NCBI GenBank assembly: GCA_031761405.1
Contig: JASEVX010000175.1
Coordinates: forward strand, 1-64,000
Source of the DNA: Serripes groenlandicus
Taxonomy: Eukaryota > Mollusca > Bivalvia > Cardiida > Cardiidae
Reading direction: 5' to 3'
Length of the DNA: 64,000 bases
The translations under genes were made by a program, and so were the position numbers. The notes below the pieces were generated by a model. That model saw nothing but the letters and a program-made list of their open reading frames with translations, had not been told where the DNA came from and ran no database searches. Shown in pieces: positions 20,931-32,444 of this stretch (the stretch's first letter is position 1; each line of letters starts with the position of its first letter).

Positions 20931-21372
20931 GCCGTGGCCAAGTGGTTAGCGTCGGGGATTTAAAACCTGACGTCCTGGGTTCGATCTCAAATAGCGGCAG
21001 TCATGGTTGGGGGCGGGCTGTTAATCCAGGGGATACAACTCGGTCAACATTCTTTCCGACTCTTGATGAAAAGTCAATGCGACAAGCTTCATCCACCAAT
21101 GGGGTAACCGGCTATGTCAAAAAGCAGCCAGTTGCTTGGAAAGATTGTCATGTGAAGTACTGGTGTGAGAAAACATATGGGTAGCTGGACTGGCCGCCGT
21201 GATATAACTGAACAGTTGTTGAAAACGGCGTTAAATCCTAACCAATCATGGTGGGGTGCCCTTCGGCAAGGGCGTTTCCTTGGCTAGTACGGGTTTGTAT
21301 TACCAGGGAGCATGAATAAGTGAACTGTCAACGTAATATAACTGAAATGATGTTGAAAACCGCGTAAAACTC
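20931..21372 (+). mobile_element. SINE-A interrupted by a 5'-truncated SINE-B
   Basis: The tRNA-like SINE-A head (20931-21007) and its body (21246-21372, ending GTTGAAAACCGCGTAAA) are split by a SINE-B fragment (21008-21245). TCATGGT occurs at both borders (21001-21007 and 21246-21252), as expected for a target duplication. Both families share the tail GTGATATAACTGAA..GTTGAAAACGGCGTTAAA. Confidence 0.75.
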
Positions 21373-21485
21373 GTACAAAGTATATAATGAAGCAAAATCA
21401 TCACTATCATTCCCCCTTATCTCGCTGATTAATCGGAGTTTTTAACTAACGGTATTTCAGTTTCATCAATAAACCAGTTCACCTA

Positions 21486-21785
21486 ACGGCCGAGCCCCGT
21501 TAGCTCAGTCGGTAGCGACGCGGGCTGTCAATCCAGGGGTTGTGAGTTCGAATCCCGGCTCGGCCAACTTTCTTTCCGACGATTGACAAAAGTCAATGCG
21601 ACATGCGTCATTCGTCTATCACCAATGGGCTAAGTCTATGTGGAAAAGCAGCCAGTTGCTTGGTATGATTGTTGTGTGGAGTACTGATGTGAGAAAACCA
21701 GGAAATGCATGAGTAGGTGAACTGGCCGCCGTGATATAACTGAGAAATTGTTAAAAACGGCGTTAAACCCCAATCAATCAATCAC
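21486..21785 (+). mobile_element. SINE-B, full length
   Basis: The head resembles a tRNA (TAGCTCAGTCGGTAGCG A box, GAGTTCGAATCCC B box, GTC in the anticodon position). A body with AAAAGTCAATGCGAC and AAAAGCAGCCAGTTGCTTGG follows, and it ends GCGTTAAACCCCAATCAATC. Its T stem and acceptor pairing are defective, so it is not a functional tRNA gene. Confidence 0.75.
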
Positions 21786-22130
21786 CTAACGGTTTTTCAG
21801 TTTCATCAATAAACCAGTTCACCTAACATTCTACGCATAAAAAGACCTTTCCCTAGATACCATATCATATTCTATTGTAGAAAAACAACAAAACAATCAT
21901 GGCATTTCAAATTATTATTTGGAAATTGAGGAAATCGATAAACATGACATGTCAATAAATTTACATTAAAATCAGTCCGGTAGTATACTCATACATACAT
22001 TCCTATGTTTAAAACACAAATACAATCCATGCAGGTGGAACACACATCTTCATAATGCATGTAATGTTCTGACAATAAGCAAAATAGTTTTCTTCTTATT
22101 CGCTGTACTTAAACGTAGACAATTGAGCCG
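21786..22130. other. No feature recognised
   Basis: Short AT-rich spacer; part of the sequence just before it (near 21790-21830) repeats the flank at 21455-21485. Confidence 0.25.
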
Positions 22131-22387
22131 TCCCGCTATAAAAGCAATATTGTGGACTATGCGTACTAGTACTAGTATCGACCCGGATCAGCCTAAGCAT
22201 GCCGCGCAGGCTGACCCGGACAGACGTTTTTCGCCTCCTGTGGATTTCCTGTTTCAGGAATCATTACTGTATACCTCTATCCCCCTGAGACGGAATGTGT
22301 CGGCCCGGATCAGTCTGCGCGGACTGATCTGGGTCGATACATTACGCAGAGGCCATAATGTTGGTTTTCTCGCGGGACGGCTCAATT
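22131..22387. mobile_element. Foldback MITE family G, copy 1
   Basis: Ends form AATTGAGCCGTCCCG / complement. Subterminal ATTGTGGACTATGCGTA and ATTACGCAGAGGCCATAAT blocks are inverted, with a GATCAG..CTGATC-rich core. The GC content is higher than the surroundings. No ORF. Other copies are near 26969, 45115, 49100 and 57577. Confidence 0.75.
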
Positions 22388-22456
22388 ATCACAATTGAAT
22401 TCATGTGCCCACATGTTTATCTATAAGACCGTTTTTTGATTGTTTGAAATGATCAG

Positions 22457-22640
22457 TTAACCCTTTTCCCACATATACTATCACTGCTGCAGACGACATT
22501 GGAAAACGGCGTGACAAAAAAAGATATTGCTCATAAAGAGCAACTTCTCCTTTTGTCAGACTGTTTTAAACTTTATTCAATAATTATACTTTCCTTTATA
22601 GAACTGTTCAATATTTAACCTAGATGTTTTCAAATGTGTT
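22457..22640. mobile_element. Family M MITE, right end missing
   Basis: TTAACCCTTTTCCCACAT start with the central GAAATTGCTC-type hairpin partly decayed. Confidence 0.65.
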
Positions 22641-22850
22641 TGCTTCACATGCGTTGTTCCTTGCAAAGGATAAACGCCTTTTTGCAATTTAGTGATCTTG
22701 TACTTGAGATTTCAAAGGTCTGACAACTACACTTTCTTGTCAGCATAAACTGGGACATTTCAATAATAAATTGAGTGGCGAACTGCCAAAACCAACCTGC
22801 AGGCATTAACGGCCAATGTAGAACCACATCAGCCTGCGTATCCTCCAAGT

Positions 22851-23050
22851 CTGATCAGGTTCTACACTGCTCGATACCAAATCTGATCAGGTTCTATACT
22901 GTTCAATACCAAATCTGATCAGGTTCTACACTGTTCGATACCAAATCTGATCAGGTTCTACAATGTTCGATACCAAATCTGATCAAGTTCTACACTGTTC
23001 GATACCAAGTCTGATCAGGTTCTACTCTGTTCGATACCAAGTCTTAGCAG
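22851..23050 (+). repeat. 32-bp tandem repeat, about six units
   Basis: The unit contains TCTGATCAGGTTCTACACTG and TTCGATACCAAA. Units differ at one to three positions and decay at the right edge. Confidence 0.85.
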
Positions 23051-23876
23051 GTTTCGAGAAACTGTTGAAAACACAACACCAATTTGGATGTCTTAAAAGG
23101 AATTTTTGTAATCAGGGGCCGTATTCACAAAGCTCCTAAATTATTTCCTTAGGAAATTCCTTAAATACCCGATTTTCCCCTTAGCTGAGGAAATTCCTTT
23201 AGTTCGTATTCACAAAGCTCCTAAGGAAATTCCTTAGATAAGAATATTAGTTATTCCTTAAGTGAAAATAGGTGACGTCAGAATTAAATTTATTCATTAT
23301 GTTCGGACGAAAATAGATACGTCATAGTGGTTTAGAGATTATTTTTCTGCATAAATTAGTGTTTTCCAAGTTGTTGGAACTATATAACGAGTTGTTAAAC
23401 TCTAATTTCTGGTTTTTTTATCATTAGATCGACCTTGTTACAACAAAGTTAAACACGTCATGGTTGACTCTGTATCTGTTCAATATTTATAATTTGTTGA
23501 ATTTCAACCCTTTCTTGAATTGTCTGGAATTTGGAACAATTTGCAAATATCAATGCTAAATTTACACTTTATTCCTGCATAGTGTTCATCTAAAAAAGAC
23601 AATTTTTGAAGGAGTGCACAATTAATTCAAATCAAAATTTTCCTTGATTTGACCTTAAGTTAAATGCAAAATCTAAATCTTCAGCTATAGAAATTGCATT
23701 TATTTTTAAAGAAACTAAATGAAATTTAAAGTTTTGATGGGCACTTTGCAATAGTAAACTGCAATTCAATATACGATGACCAATGTTGATTTAATAAAAG
23801 GTAGCATTTTATAAAAATATTCATTTGTTACTAAAATTGTAAAAAGGAATTGTGAATAGTTTAATATCCCCCTATC

Positions 23877-24157
23877 ACCGAACCCCGGTAGCTCAGTCGC
23901 TAGCGAAAAGCGGGCTGTCAATCAAGGAGTTGGGAGTTTGAACCCCAGCTCAACCAACATTCGTTATGTCGTTTGACAAAAGTCACCAATAAGCTAACAG
24001 TCTATGAGGAAAAGCAGCCAGTTGCCTGGAAAGATTGTTGTGTGGATTACTGGTGAGAGAAGGCCAAGAAAAACATGAATAGGTGAACTGACTGAGGTGA
24101 TATGACTGAACATTTGTTGAAAATGGTGTTTAATTAACCCCAATCAATCAATATATC
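23877..24157 (+). mobile_element. SINE-B copy
   Basis: Head GGTAGCTCAGTCGCTAGCG, body AAAAGCAGCCAGTTGCCTGG, tail ending in CCCCAATCAATCAAT. More diverged than the copy at 21486. Confidence 0.7.
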
Positions 24158-24234
24158 CACCTGAGCTGAATCAATTCTATGTCAGTCTTTATTATTTAAC
24201 TTCAAACAACATCTCATCCTAAACAATAGTGTTG

Positions 24235-24384
24235 CCAAGCCGCAAAAGCGTAGTCAGGAACGATGAGGGCTATTACTCCATTGGACATATGGGTCGTGAG
24301 TTCGATTCCCGGATTGCCATTCATTCTTTCCGATGATTGACTAAACTCATTGTGACTAGCGTCATTCGTCTACTACAAATGTGC
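24235..24384 (+). repeat. SINE-B-like 5' fragment
   Basis: GTCGTGAGTTCGATTCCCGG B box followed by CATTCTTTCCGATGATTGAC. It is broken off by the MITE at 24385. Confidence 0.6.
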
Positions 24385-24570
24385 TTAACCCTTTCCCACA
24401 TGTAGACGCTTTCAGACACCTCTGCAGTAAACAGCATTTGAAAGCATTGTGGCATACGCAGAAATAACTCATCATGAGCAATTTCTGCTTTTGTTTTAAT
24501 GTTTTCAACTCTATTCAAGTATTATACTTTCATTTATAAACATTTTCCAAGTAACATTTAAGTTTGCTAA
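24385..24570. mobile_element. Family M MITE, right end missing
   Basis: Inserted at the TTAA where the SINE-B fragment stops; ATCATGAGCAATTTCTG hairpin arm retained. Confidence 0.65.
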
Positions 24571-25250
24571 CACATTAAGTCCTTATTTAAGAGAAGAATA
24601 ACTTAAATGATAATTAACCAATTGCCAACATGTATACAATATATTTAAGCTTGCAACAGCATTTCCAGAGAAAACAAACCTAAATTGGCCTAATGCACTT
24701 TTATTAAAGTATTAATAAATGTCCAATGTCTGTAAAGCAGAAATAGTAACTTTGTGCAATGTCTCTATACTTTTAACAACTTGGTTGAATATGCTGGACT
24801 TAGCATAAAGTATAAAGGAAATGTTAACTTAAAAACAGAGCAAAAACATTATTTTTTTATTTGCATGGAAATATTTATATAAATCCTCCTATAATACATT
24901 TTCCCCATCAATCACATTAAATTGAGACTACATGGATCGTGTTAAACTTGCAAAAATCAGGTAAAATGTAATACCATGATTAAGTTTCGAATCTCATGAA
25001 CATTAAATCAACATATGTAGTTTATATAGATCTACATATATAGATCTACAGAATATGTGTTAATTTTCCATTCATCATCAGGCCGTAATATCAACAGCTT
25101 TTCACGCTGTCAAAAGTACCATTATTATCTAAACAATGTCAATGAAAACCAAACACAACACATTTTCGAATTACTAATAACTAATTAATGCCAGTTTAAT
25201 TCGCAGTTCGAATGAAGTCAATAAAATATCAGTGTGCATTTTAAATAGAT
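24571..25250. other. AT-rich interior of the 23115-26955 transposon
   Basis: No gene seen. A short palindrome of TATAGATCTACATATA type lies near 25025-25050. Confidence 0.3.
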
Positions 25251-25756
25251 AACAAGAGAAAGTTGATGCAAGGCATCAATGTCGCCGGAAAAGACTGCAT
25301 TGATTTATTTATGTATTCTTGACTTTCCTTAGTCTATTCAAACATTCGGAACGTTGAAATGAAAACATTTGCTTATAAATTTTATATTCATACCTATACA
25401 TTAGGGTATCTATAAAAAATTAACGAAATATGTACACATTTATCTTGGCTTAAATTTAATTTTGCTGTTGTTACTTATTTAAATAATAGTATTCATTCAT
25501 ATAATTTCAATGTTTGTCAATCTTATTCGAATCACAAGGTAAATATCCTGGTATTGCTTTAAAGGGAGGTAATTTGAAGAAAACAAAAGTCTTCAAAAGG
25601 AGAAATATATCAGCATTACCGTCTACAGTTTAAATTGTTCTATTGTTTGTGGATTTAAAAATGTTCTTTTTTTCTTATTTCTACATGTACAAACGAAATA
25701 TTGCGGCTTCTCTTTGACGCTTTGCGTCAAACATTCGTCTTGTACTTGTCTAAAAT
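25251..25756 (+). mobile_element. Short hairpin-ended element (AACAAGA class)
   Basis: Starts AACAAGAGAAAG, followed by a GATGCAAGGCATC hairpin; ends with a TTTGACGCTTTGCGTCAAA hairpin and TCGTCTTGTACTT. The core lacks tandem repeats and any ORF. Confidence 0.55.
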
Positions 25757-26084
25757 AAAATAATATCACTCGCTTTTTCATATCGAAATGCGCATGCGCG
25801 AAAATCGATGTTAAAGGTCACGAAACTACACAACAGAATAGGGTCTATATTTAGCTTAGAAACAGTTCCTACTTTAGATATTCATGGATTAACATTATTA
25901 AATGAATTCTACACAAATCAAGACATCTCTTTGAACATGAAAACAACATTTAGTAAGTTAAAATTGCTATTAAAAGTAGAATCCGAAATTGACCTCAATG
26001 ATGACACATAAGAGTCTGCATTAGGGGGTGTTGGTTCACGTCTTGAAGGGACCACTTTTGTCTTCGTAAATAAGACAAAAAACT

Positions 26085-26305
26085 TAAATGCGAGTGAAAT
26101 AAAAAAAAACTGCAAACATTAAAAAATCGGAATATTTATTTCATTTTAGATGTGTCATTTATTAGTGTTCGTAAACAACCACAATTGTAATATGTTCAAA
26201 TCATCTAGATTTGTTTCTTTCTAATAATAAGCCGCCCTCCCATGTGATTTCCGAAAACCTATTAAAAATAGAAGTCACGGGCTTCTGCCCGGCGACTAAT
26301 GAAGA
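26085..26305 (+). repeat. Dispersed repeat, copy 2
   Basis: Homologous to 13940-14158. Here the copy is preceded directly by TTTGTCTTCGTAAATAAGACA, a block that in the first locus sits about 1 kb upstream (12890). Confidence 0.65.
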
Positions 26306-26968
26306 ACAATCAAACGGTTGGCACACACGTTTTTCCATTTTGAAGTTTGTCAAGTGACGGATTTGTGGGTGGGGTAAGGTCCCACCGAGTTGATCATTTC
26401 GGACTGATAAATCCACCTTGAAATATGGTTTTACGATTTATTCTCTTAAGGTCTGTTAAATTATGAGGATTGATAAGCAATTTATTTGGTGACACAGGGC
26501 TAATAAAAAGAAATGTACTCATCCTGACACAGATTTCGAAAGATCGCCTCCGACTTTTTGTTGTTGTCTATGTATACCTACAGTGAAAAAGACACCGATA
26601 CGTCACATTTCTTTACGCAATCTTAGCATTCACTTTTTTTATGCGATATTCAATATTATTTATGACCAACAACGCATATACAAACATGTAAAAACGTTTT
26701 GATTATTTCTAGCGATGAGAGGGCGGCCATTGATATCGAGAATATGCTATTTGAGATTTTCCTTAAGTCATGGTACAGTGCTCCTTAACTTTTAAGGGAA
26801 AAATGGACCGATTTAAGGAATATTTTTACCGTAGGAGTTTTGTGAATAGCTTCTTTGGAAATTCCTTAGAGATAAGGAGAAAATGGTGAAACTTGAGGCA
26901 AATCTCCGTATTTTAGGAATATTTTTTTCCTTAGGAGCTTTGTGAATACGGCCCCAGGTCTTATATCA

Positions 26969-27218
26969 TATGAGTCGTTCCTTGAGAAAACCAACATTAT
27001 GGACTCTGCGTAATATATCGATCCAGATCAGCCTGCGAAGGCTGATCCGGGTCGAAACATTCCGTCTTAGGGGGATATAGTAATGATTCTTGAAACAGAA
27101 AATCCGCAGGAGACGAAACTTGTCTGCCAGTATTAGCCTTCACGGCATGCTTAGGCGGATCCGACAAGATACTTTACGCAAATGTCACAATCTTGATTTT
27201 CTCTTGGAACGGCTCAAT
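26969..27218. mobile_element. Family G MITE, copy 2, inverted relative to copy 1
   Basis: TGAGTCGTTCCTTGAGAAAA start and GGAACGGCTCA end, with the GCATGCTTAGG and CCGCAGGAGACGAAA blocks in opposite order to 22131. Confidence 0.7.
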
Positions 27219-27439
27219 TATGTTAAACTTTACTATTCATATGTAATAATAACTTTACGGTAGGTTTAAGCGCTCTTATAAATGTGACCTCAATGAACGG
27301 CCTTACTTTTGTAAATTAGTTACATACATGTAGACAACGTTAGAAATGCCACATCACGAATATATTTAGTTTTTTTTAATTGAATGGTGTTTACGCCTCT
27401 TTCAATAGGTTTATATTATTATGGGTAAATTACCAGACC

Positions 27440-27570
27440 TGTCGGTTTAAGCCGATACGAATACAGCATTCGTCTGAATGCCATCCCACATCCCTGAGCG
27501 CCAGCAACGCAATCCATTACAACCGTTTTTAAGGTTTTGGTATTATCAAACCGGGGGTCGAACTCGATAT
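27440..27570 (-). repeat. Repeat fragment shared with the 28495 SINE
   Basis: CCCTGAGCGCCAGCAACGC and TACAACCGTTTTTAA match the corresponding blocks near 28625-28665. Confidence 0.45.
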
Positions 27571-27663
27571 TTATCTTACAGCACAGTTGTTAGGAAGTCG
27601 CTAGTCGAATTAACAATCTTATGTGCGTTTAAGCTTCCACACACCCTACTACTTTTTGTACAC

Positions 27664-27870
27664 AGGATTCCGCCGGTCGAGTGGTTAGTATCGGGGTTTT
27701 GGAACCGGGCGTTCCGGGCTCGATCCCCAGTCGCGGAGCTGTAGCCATGGTGGAGTGCTTTTGGGCAAGGCACATTTTTTAGCCTAGTACTTGTTTACTC
27801 AGGGATCACGAATAAGTGAACTGTCGCCGTGATATAACTTAACTAATGTTGAAAACGGCGTTAAACAAAC
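27664..27870 (+). mobile_element. SINE-A, full length
   Basis: Head GCCGGTCGAGTGGTTAG with B box GGCTCGATCCCC, then CATGGTGGAGTGCTTTTGGG and the GTGATATAAC..GTTGAAAACGGCG tail. This uninterrupted copy shows what was split at 20931-21372. Confidence 0.75.
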
Positions 27871-27879
27871 CATCTAGTA

Positions 27880-28045
27880 CACACGTGCAGCAGAAGGACA
27901 TACAACATATATTGGCTAACTGTTATACAATTCTAAACATGAACTTTAAATTGTTGAATACAATTGAAAACAATTTCTCTTTTTGCCAAAATGTATTCGA
28001 AGGTCGTCTACTGAAAATTAGTCAAAATGCGTCTGGTTAAGTAGT
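27880..28045. mobile_element. Family M MITE relic
   Basis: Decayed GTGCAGCAGAAGGAC and TTTCTCTTTTTGCCAAAATG..TCGTCTACTG blocks. Confidence 0.4.
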
Positions 28046-28494
28046 TGATGGACTAGTTACAATTTAACTATTGATGTGTTCGTTTGAATGATGTAGCACC
28101 GCTTTCAACTATATTTCTGTCATATCACGATGTGTCAGTCCCAATGCAATACATCAACCCTTTGCGCGAAGTTAACGACCCATAGGCCTATTTTCAAATG
28201 TTTTGGTAAAGCACCATTGTCCCCTGTTCACAAGACGGATGCTCGTACAACTACACCGCCGAGACATTCGATACAATATTTCCGGGCTATGAATAACAGC
28301 ATTGTCTTCGTTACCGGTTTTCAGCTTCTGTTGTTGTACTTTTTTTCTCAGTCATTTAATACCGTTGGATTTAATTAATAAAGTTTCTCTCGCCTTAGAT
28401 AATCAGTTTTATTAAGAGTTTTACGCTGATATCAACATTATTTCAGTGACACCACGTTCAAAGAACGCTTTCTTATGTTCCCTGGCAAACAATT
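28046..28494. other. No feature recognised
   Basis: An 82-codon open frame at 28130 has no recognisable domain and no splice support. Confidence 0.25.
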
Positions 28495-28765
28495 GATCGG
28501 TGTTTTACGCCACTTTCAACATTTCTTTTCCAGTTATATCACAGCGTTTCCTGGGTAAGTTACTAGTTCTACTGGTTCATTCATCTCGACCCCAGTCAGT
28601 CAGTTAAAATGCTAACCCCGCAACCCTGAGCGCCAAGGTGGGAAGCCATTACTACCATTTTTAAAAGTCTTCCGGGCAAACAAGTTCACTCCACCATGCC
28701 GACCACAAGCAGGGATCGAGTCCGGTGTTTAATCCCCAAAGCCAACCACTCGGATCCCTCATTAG
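28495..28765 (-). mobile_element. SINE-A-like copy, minus strand
   Basis: The minus strand reads GAGTGGTTGGCTTTGGGGAT, GGACTCGATCCC B box, CGGCATGGTGGAGTG, and a tail with GTGATATAACTGG and ATGTTGAAAGTGGCGTAAAA. Confidence 0.6.
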
Positions 28766-29819
28766 AATATTGAGACAGGAACCAAACTCGGACATGATAC
28801 GTTATTTTGCAACTACCCATTGAAATACGATCATCAGGTTTGTCCGTATTGATTTTTTAAGATGTTTTCAGTCGTCTGTTGCAGATTTGTCGGATGAAGT
28901 TAATATGCATATATTAATATATCGGTGAATATGCATGGTATTTTGCATTTTTGATTTGTAACATAAGCATCGGTTGTGCTCTCAGTACAGTGCATGGTGT
29001 TAAAATGTTATTTATGTACTGCAGTAAATCGAATCGACCAAAGCGGGTTCCGAGAAGGGTGAAGTGAATGACAAAGTCTATCTGTGTGAAAAGGACATTT
29101 TTTAATAAATGTCGAGAACCACTATCGTAGGTCATAACTGAACTAGATAGTGGATAATAAAGAGAACATACACTTCCCATTCTGGGCGGCCAAAGAACAA
29201 ACCGCCCAGAAAGAGAACTAAACAGAGTAAAAGTAATAAACAAATTGTACAGTATGAATCAAATGTGATGAATATAGTATGAATCCCGACTACAAGTCGA
29301 ATGCACCTGGTGGAGGAGGATTGTGAGGAGGTGGAATTATTAAATATTTGCAGCCATCTAAAACAAGATGTCGATCCAAATTATTATCCAAGAGTGAAGG
29401 AGACTGCAACCGATTGGCCCAAACAGGCCACGTGATTGCAGCTACTTTTTGATTGGCTGTGAAAGTACCCCAGACAGGTGCACCCGATTCTTGTGTCGGG
29501 GATAGAATTGTTCCACTAATTAATGGAACAAGGTTATTCATACAATCCAGTAATAGAACAGGTTATTCCTACAATACATAAAACCTTTTATGGTGGCATA
29601 AAATAACATACATGTATTCCTTTGTGCTTTCTGTGTTGTATCACTGGTGCTTATTGCTTATATCCCTTGCTTTTTTTATGCTGCTTCATGAGTCACTTTG
29701 ATTGTTCATCTATTATATTTTTAGATCTGCTTCGAAAACATCTAAAGAAAATACATGTAGTGCAATACCGATAAAATCTGGAGTGTATTTTTCTGATAAG
29801 ACTAGATATTGTGGGTTCA
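28766..29819. other. Unassigned; contains an 83-codon minus frame
   Basis: 29290-29541 on the minus strand is open (83 codons, proline-rich end) and more protein-like than its surroundings. It has no recognisable motif or start context, so it may be a relic of a mobile element. The rest is AT-rich. Confidence 0.25.
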
Positions 29820-29912
29820 AGGAGAAATTTCTCATTTTTATGCAATTTCTCCTTTTTTCACACTGTTTTCAGAAGTTGTAAATGAGATGTCTGTAGCAGG
29901 TAAACAGTTAAA
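29820..29912. mobile_element. Family M MITE relic
   Basis: Short GGAGAAATT..AATTTCTCC hairpin core with a partial right arm ending ACAGTTAA. Confidence 0.45.
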
Positions 29913-30114
29913 TATGGTGCTACCTATTTCAATGTATCCATTGCACCTTGATGTAATGTAGTTTTTCGCTTTCTTGTGGATAAATGTGAAATGCCTTAAC
30001 TGTGTCTTAGTTCAACTTAATCCAGTTTATTTTATTAATACTTTCAGGGCATTCACCTCCGATCTTCTTTATTTTAGGTTTAGACTTAATTTTTGCAGTA
30101 CAGACACTTGTTTT

Positions 30115-30365
30115 CCATACAATTGTGAATCAAGGGGTTGTGAGTTTGAACCGGTGCTTGGCCAACATTCTTTCTGACATTTGACAAAAGTCAATGCCAC
30201 AATGGTCATTCATCTTCCACCAATGGGCTTACTGCTGATGTCGAAAAGCAGCCAGTTTGCTTATAAAGATTAATGTGACAAAGCAAGGATACACATATAT
30301 GTGTGGCCTGGCCGTCGTGATGTCTGAGTTTTGGTTGAAGAAACGGCAATCAATCCTTGCAATTG
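30115..30365 (+). mobile_element. SINE-B, 5'-truncated
   Basis: Begins near AATCAAGGGGTTGTGAGTTTG and continues through AAAAGTCAATGCCACA and AAAAGCAGCCAGTTTGCTT to a decayed tail. Confidence 0.6.
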
Positions 30366-30629
30366 AATAAAGTATATACAGTAGACACACGATGGCTCAA
30401 ACATATGATCATTCTAATATATTGTTTAACAAGAACTAATTCCTGGAATGGATTTGTCTATTCAGACGAGCAATGATTCATTTAGAACCCTGTATTTATG
30501 TTTAACATTTTTGAATTTCTTGCTTTTGCAACAGTTACTGTAATGAATCACATCCCCGTCATTTATTTGTCCGTCACACGGTCTCTTTATATGTACTTAG
30601 CAGGTGACACATATATTCCATCGAACCCT

Positions 30630-30765
30630 CTTGAAGAGGACTAGATAAGAGGGAGTGAACAGGTCTTCTCCCCACAATATTTCTCTTATTATTCAAACAA
30701 ATCCTATGTTGTGGCTACCCACAACATAGGGTTTCCATGTCAAATAAGGATTTTAGAAAATGAAA
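30630..30765. repeat. Hairpin repeat (CCTATGTTGTGG), copy 1
   Basis: CCTATGTTGTGG and CCACAACATAGG form a hairpin (about 30700-30733). Flanks before and after match 52625-52770. Confidence 0.55.
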
Positions 30766-31071
30766 TGCCCCTTATCTTGAGCTCTGAAATATTGTGATAT
30801 ATACCCCAAAGGGTTATATATATCTTTGGAAAAGTCGCTTTTATCTCGTTCGAAAATTACAATGAATTGACGCAAAATCAAATTTGATACTTTATATGAT
30901 ATTTTAAGTTGTCTTATTTGAAAAATATATACGAAAATATATCTCAGAAGATGATAAAAATTTAAAAACATAGTTCTTGAAAAAAAGAGAAAAATGCTTA
31001 AAAATAGCAATTTCTCATTTTCCAATAATGTTTGCAAATACTTTCTGCTACTAGTGCATAAGATGTTATCT
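30766..31071. other. AT-rich, no feature
   Basis: The open frames here are compositionally simple and unsupported. Confidence 0.25.
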
Positions 31072-31191
31072 TGCTTTGTGTTATAAGGGTTAATGTTCAA
31101 GTTTCTACTTGTTTCAGAAGAAAATAGACCTTGCGAATAAAACAAACGCCATTTTAACACGTGTCGCCATGTTTATGCGGGTTTTTTTCAC

Positions 31192-31395
31192 ATTTGCAGC
31201 AGACAGCATTTTAAAACATTATGGCAAAAGGAGAAATGGCTCATAATAAAGCATGTTCTCCTTTTGCTTTTATGCTTTAGACTTTATTTAATCATTCAAC
31301 TTTCATATGTATTGACTTTTCTTATTTTTATTTACACAATTTACCGCCATCATCTGTTGCAGATATATCACATGTTGGAAATTGGTCAATGGCAT
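31192..31395. mobile_element. Family M MITE inside the left unit
   Basis: Subtype with GCAGATATATCACATGTTGGAAA at the right end. It was present before the duplication, since 32445 has the same subtype at the same place. Confidence 0.6.
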
Positions 31396-31761
31396 ACTTT
31401 CACATTTCATTAAGTTCATTCAGATGAAATCTCATGTAAACAAGAGGCGTATCTGCAAAGTACAAGTTTTGAAATAAGAGTTGAAGTCATTGTGGGAAAA
31501 GCAGAGACAACTGCGTATTTTGATCTGACACTGCACTGCTAGCTGATTAGTCAAAGTATGTTCCGAGAAATTCAGAAACTTTCCACACTTTTATAAGAAA
31601 GAGTACAGACAGATTTTTACAGGATGGTTTTCAAGGAGCTCAACTCATATCGATGACTTCATGCAAAACGGTTGTAACTACCCAGGTGTAGTAACAACCG
31701 TTTTGCATGAAGCCCACGATATGTACTGTGGAAACACTTTGTGGTAGTATTTAGTGACAAT

Positions 31762-31862
31762 TTAACCTTCTCCCACATACAGATGCTTTCTGACACCTCT
31801 GCAGCAGACAACTTTGAAAACATTGTGGCAAAAAGAAGAAATTGCTCTAATGAGAATGTTTT
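31762..31862. mobile_element. Family M MITE, 5' half
   Basis: TTAACCTTCTCCCACAT start. The right half is replaced by unrelated sequence, whereas the counterpart at 32991 is complete. Confidence 0.6.
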
Positions 31863-32226
31863 AGTTGTTCCATGAGTGACCCTCTATCAGATTCCTTCAA
31901 GCCATGTTGATTGGTAACCAAAACTCATATAATTGTTCGAATACTTTGAATAAAATGAGTTGAAGCGAGGAGACCCAGAAAACTGTGTCCACCCTTGTTA
32001 ACATCTATGCATAGAGTAGATCATATCTATTTGTAGAGGAGCAAGGCCCTGTGTGTGAACAGGTACGAAGACACCATTCTTTCGTCAGCAATTAGCATAT
32101 AATAAAAAGAAAATGTGTTTGTTTTGAGTGGATATGGAATATATCTCATCTCGAAGTGATACAATTTTAACATTTTCACTTGCTTTGTGTTATAAGGGTT
32201 TATGTTCAAGGTTATACTTGTTTCAG

Positions 32227-32303
32227 ATGTGGCCGATGATAAAACCCACCAAGAAGGTAACAACAAAGATGAAGAAGTACGGGACATAGGGCACTTAGAA
32301 CAG
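32227..32303 (+). CDS. Internal exon of an unrecognised acidic gene
   Basis: Pyrimidine tract with TTGTTTCAG at the left edge and CAG/GTGGGT at the right. 77 nt, entered in phase 1 and left in phase 0; it encodes VADDKTHQEGNNKDEEVR and continues DIGHLEQ, a charged sequence. The next plausible exon (33334) also starts in phase 0 and is equally acidic, which supports the pairing. No upstream exon was identified and no domain is recognisable. Confidence 0.45.
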
Positions 32304-32444
32304 GTGGGTATTATACAACTTCAGGCAGATGTGTCTATGCTTAATGAAGGAGCATTCAACCAAATGCAACTATATCCTATAATAGACCGTGCGATTATTA
32401 ACACGCCATTTTAACCTTTGTCGCCATGTTTATGAATTTTGGCA

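Larger units (their letters stand above)
23115..26955. mobile_element. Terminal-inverted-repeat DNA transposon relic with nested insertions
   Basis: Outer 25-bp inverted repeats begin GGGGCCGTATTCACAAAGCT and continue CCTAA. Subterminal regions on both sides repeat TCACAAAGCTCCTAA and AATTCCTTA-type motifs several times. No transposase was found. Contains a SINE-B, a family M MITE and a hairpin-ended element. No clear target duplication, so the superfamily is left open. Confidence 0.65.
31072..31862 (+). repeat. Local duplication, left unit (lacks the exon)
   Basis: Matches 32181-33060 in the same order. Blocks are TTGCTTTGTGTTATAAGGGTT, the pyrimidine tract with CTTGTTTCAG, a family M relic, the CAGAGACAACTGCG..CTGCACTGCTAGCTGAT block, and TTTGTGGTAGTAT. 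Directly after the conserved CAG, about 190 bp including the exon present in the right unit is missing. Confidence 0.75.

Noticed and set aside
21486..21567. Possible tRNA-Asp gene
   Set aside because: A and B boxes are good, but the T stem and acceptor stem do not pair in the correct register and a SINE body follows immediately.
30753..31160. A 135-codon minus-strand open frame
   Set aside because: Biased AT-driven composition (Phe, Leu, Ile, Lys, Ser), and it runs across the border of the local duplication; no domain.
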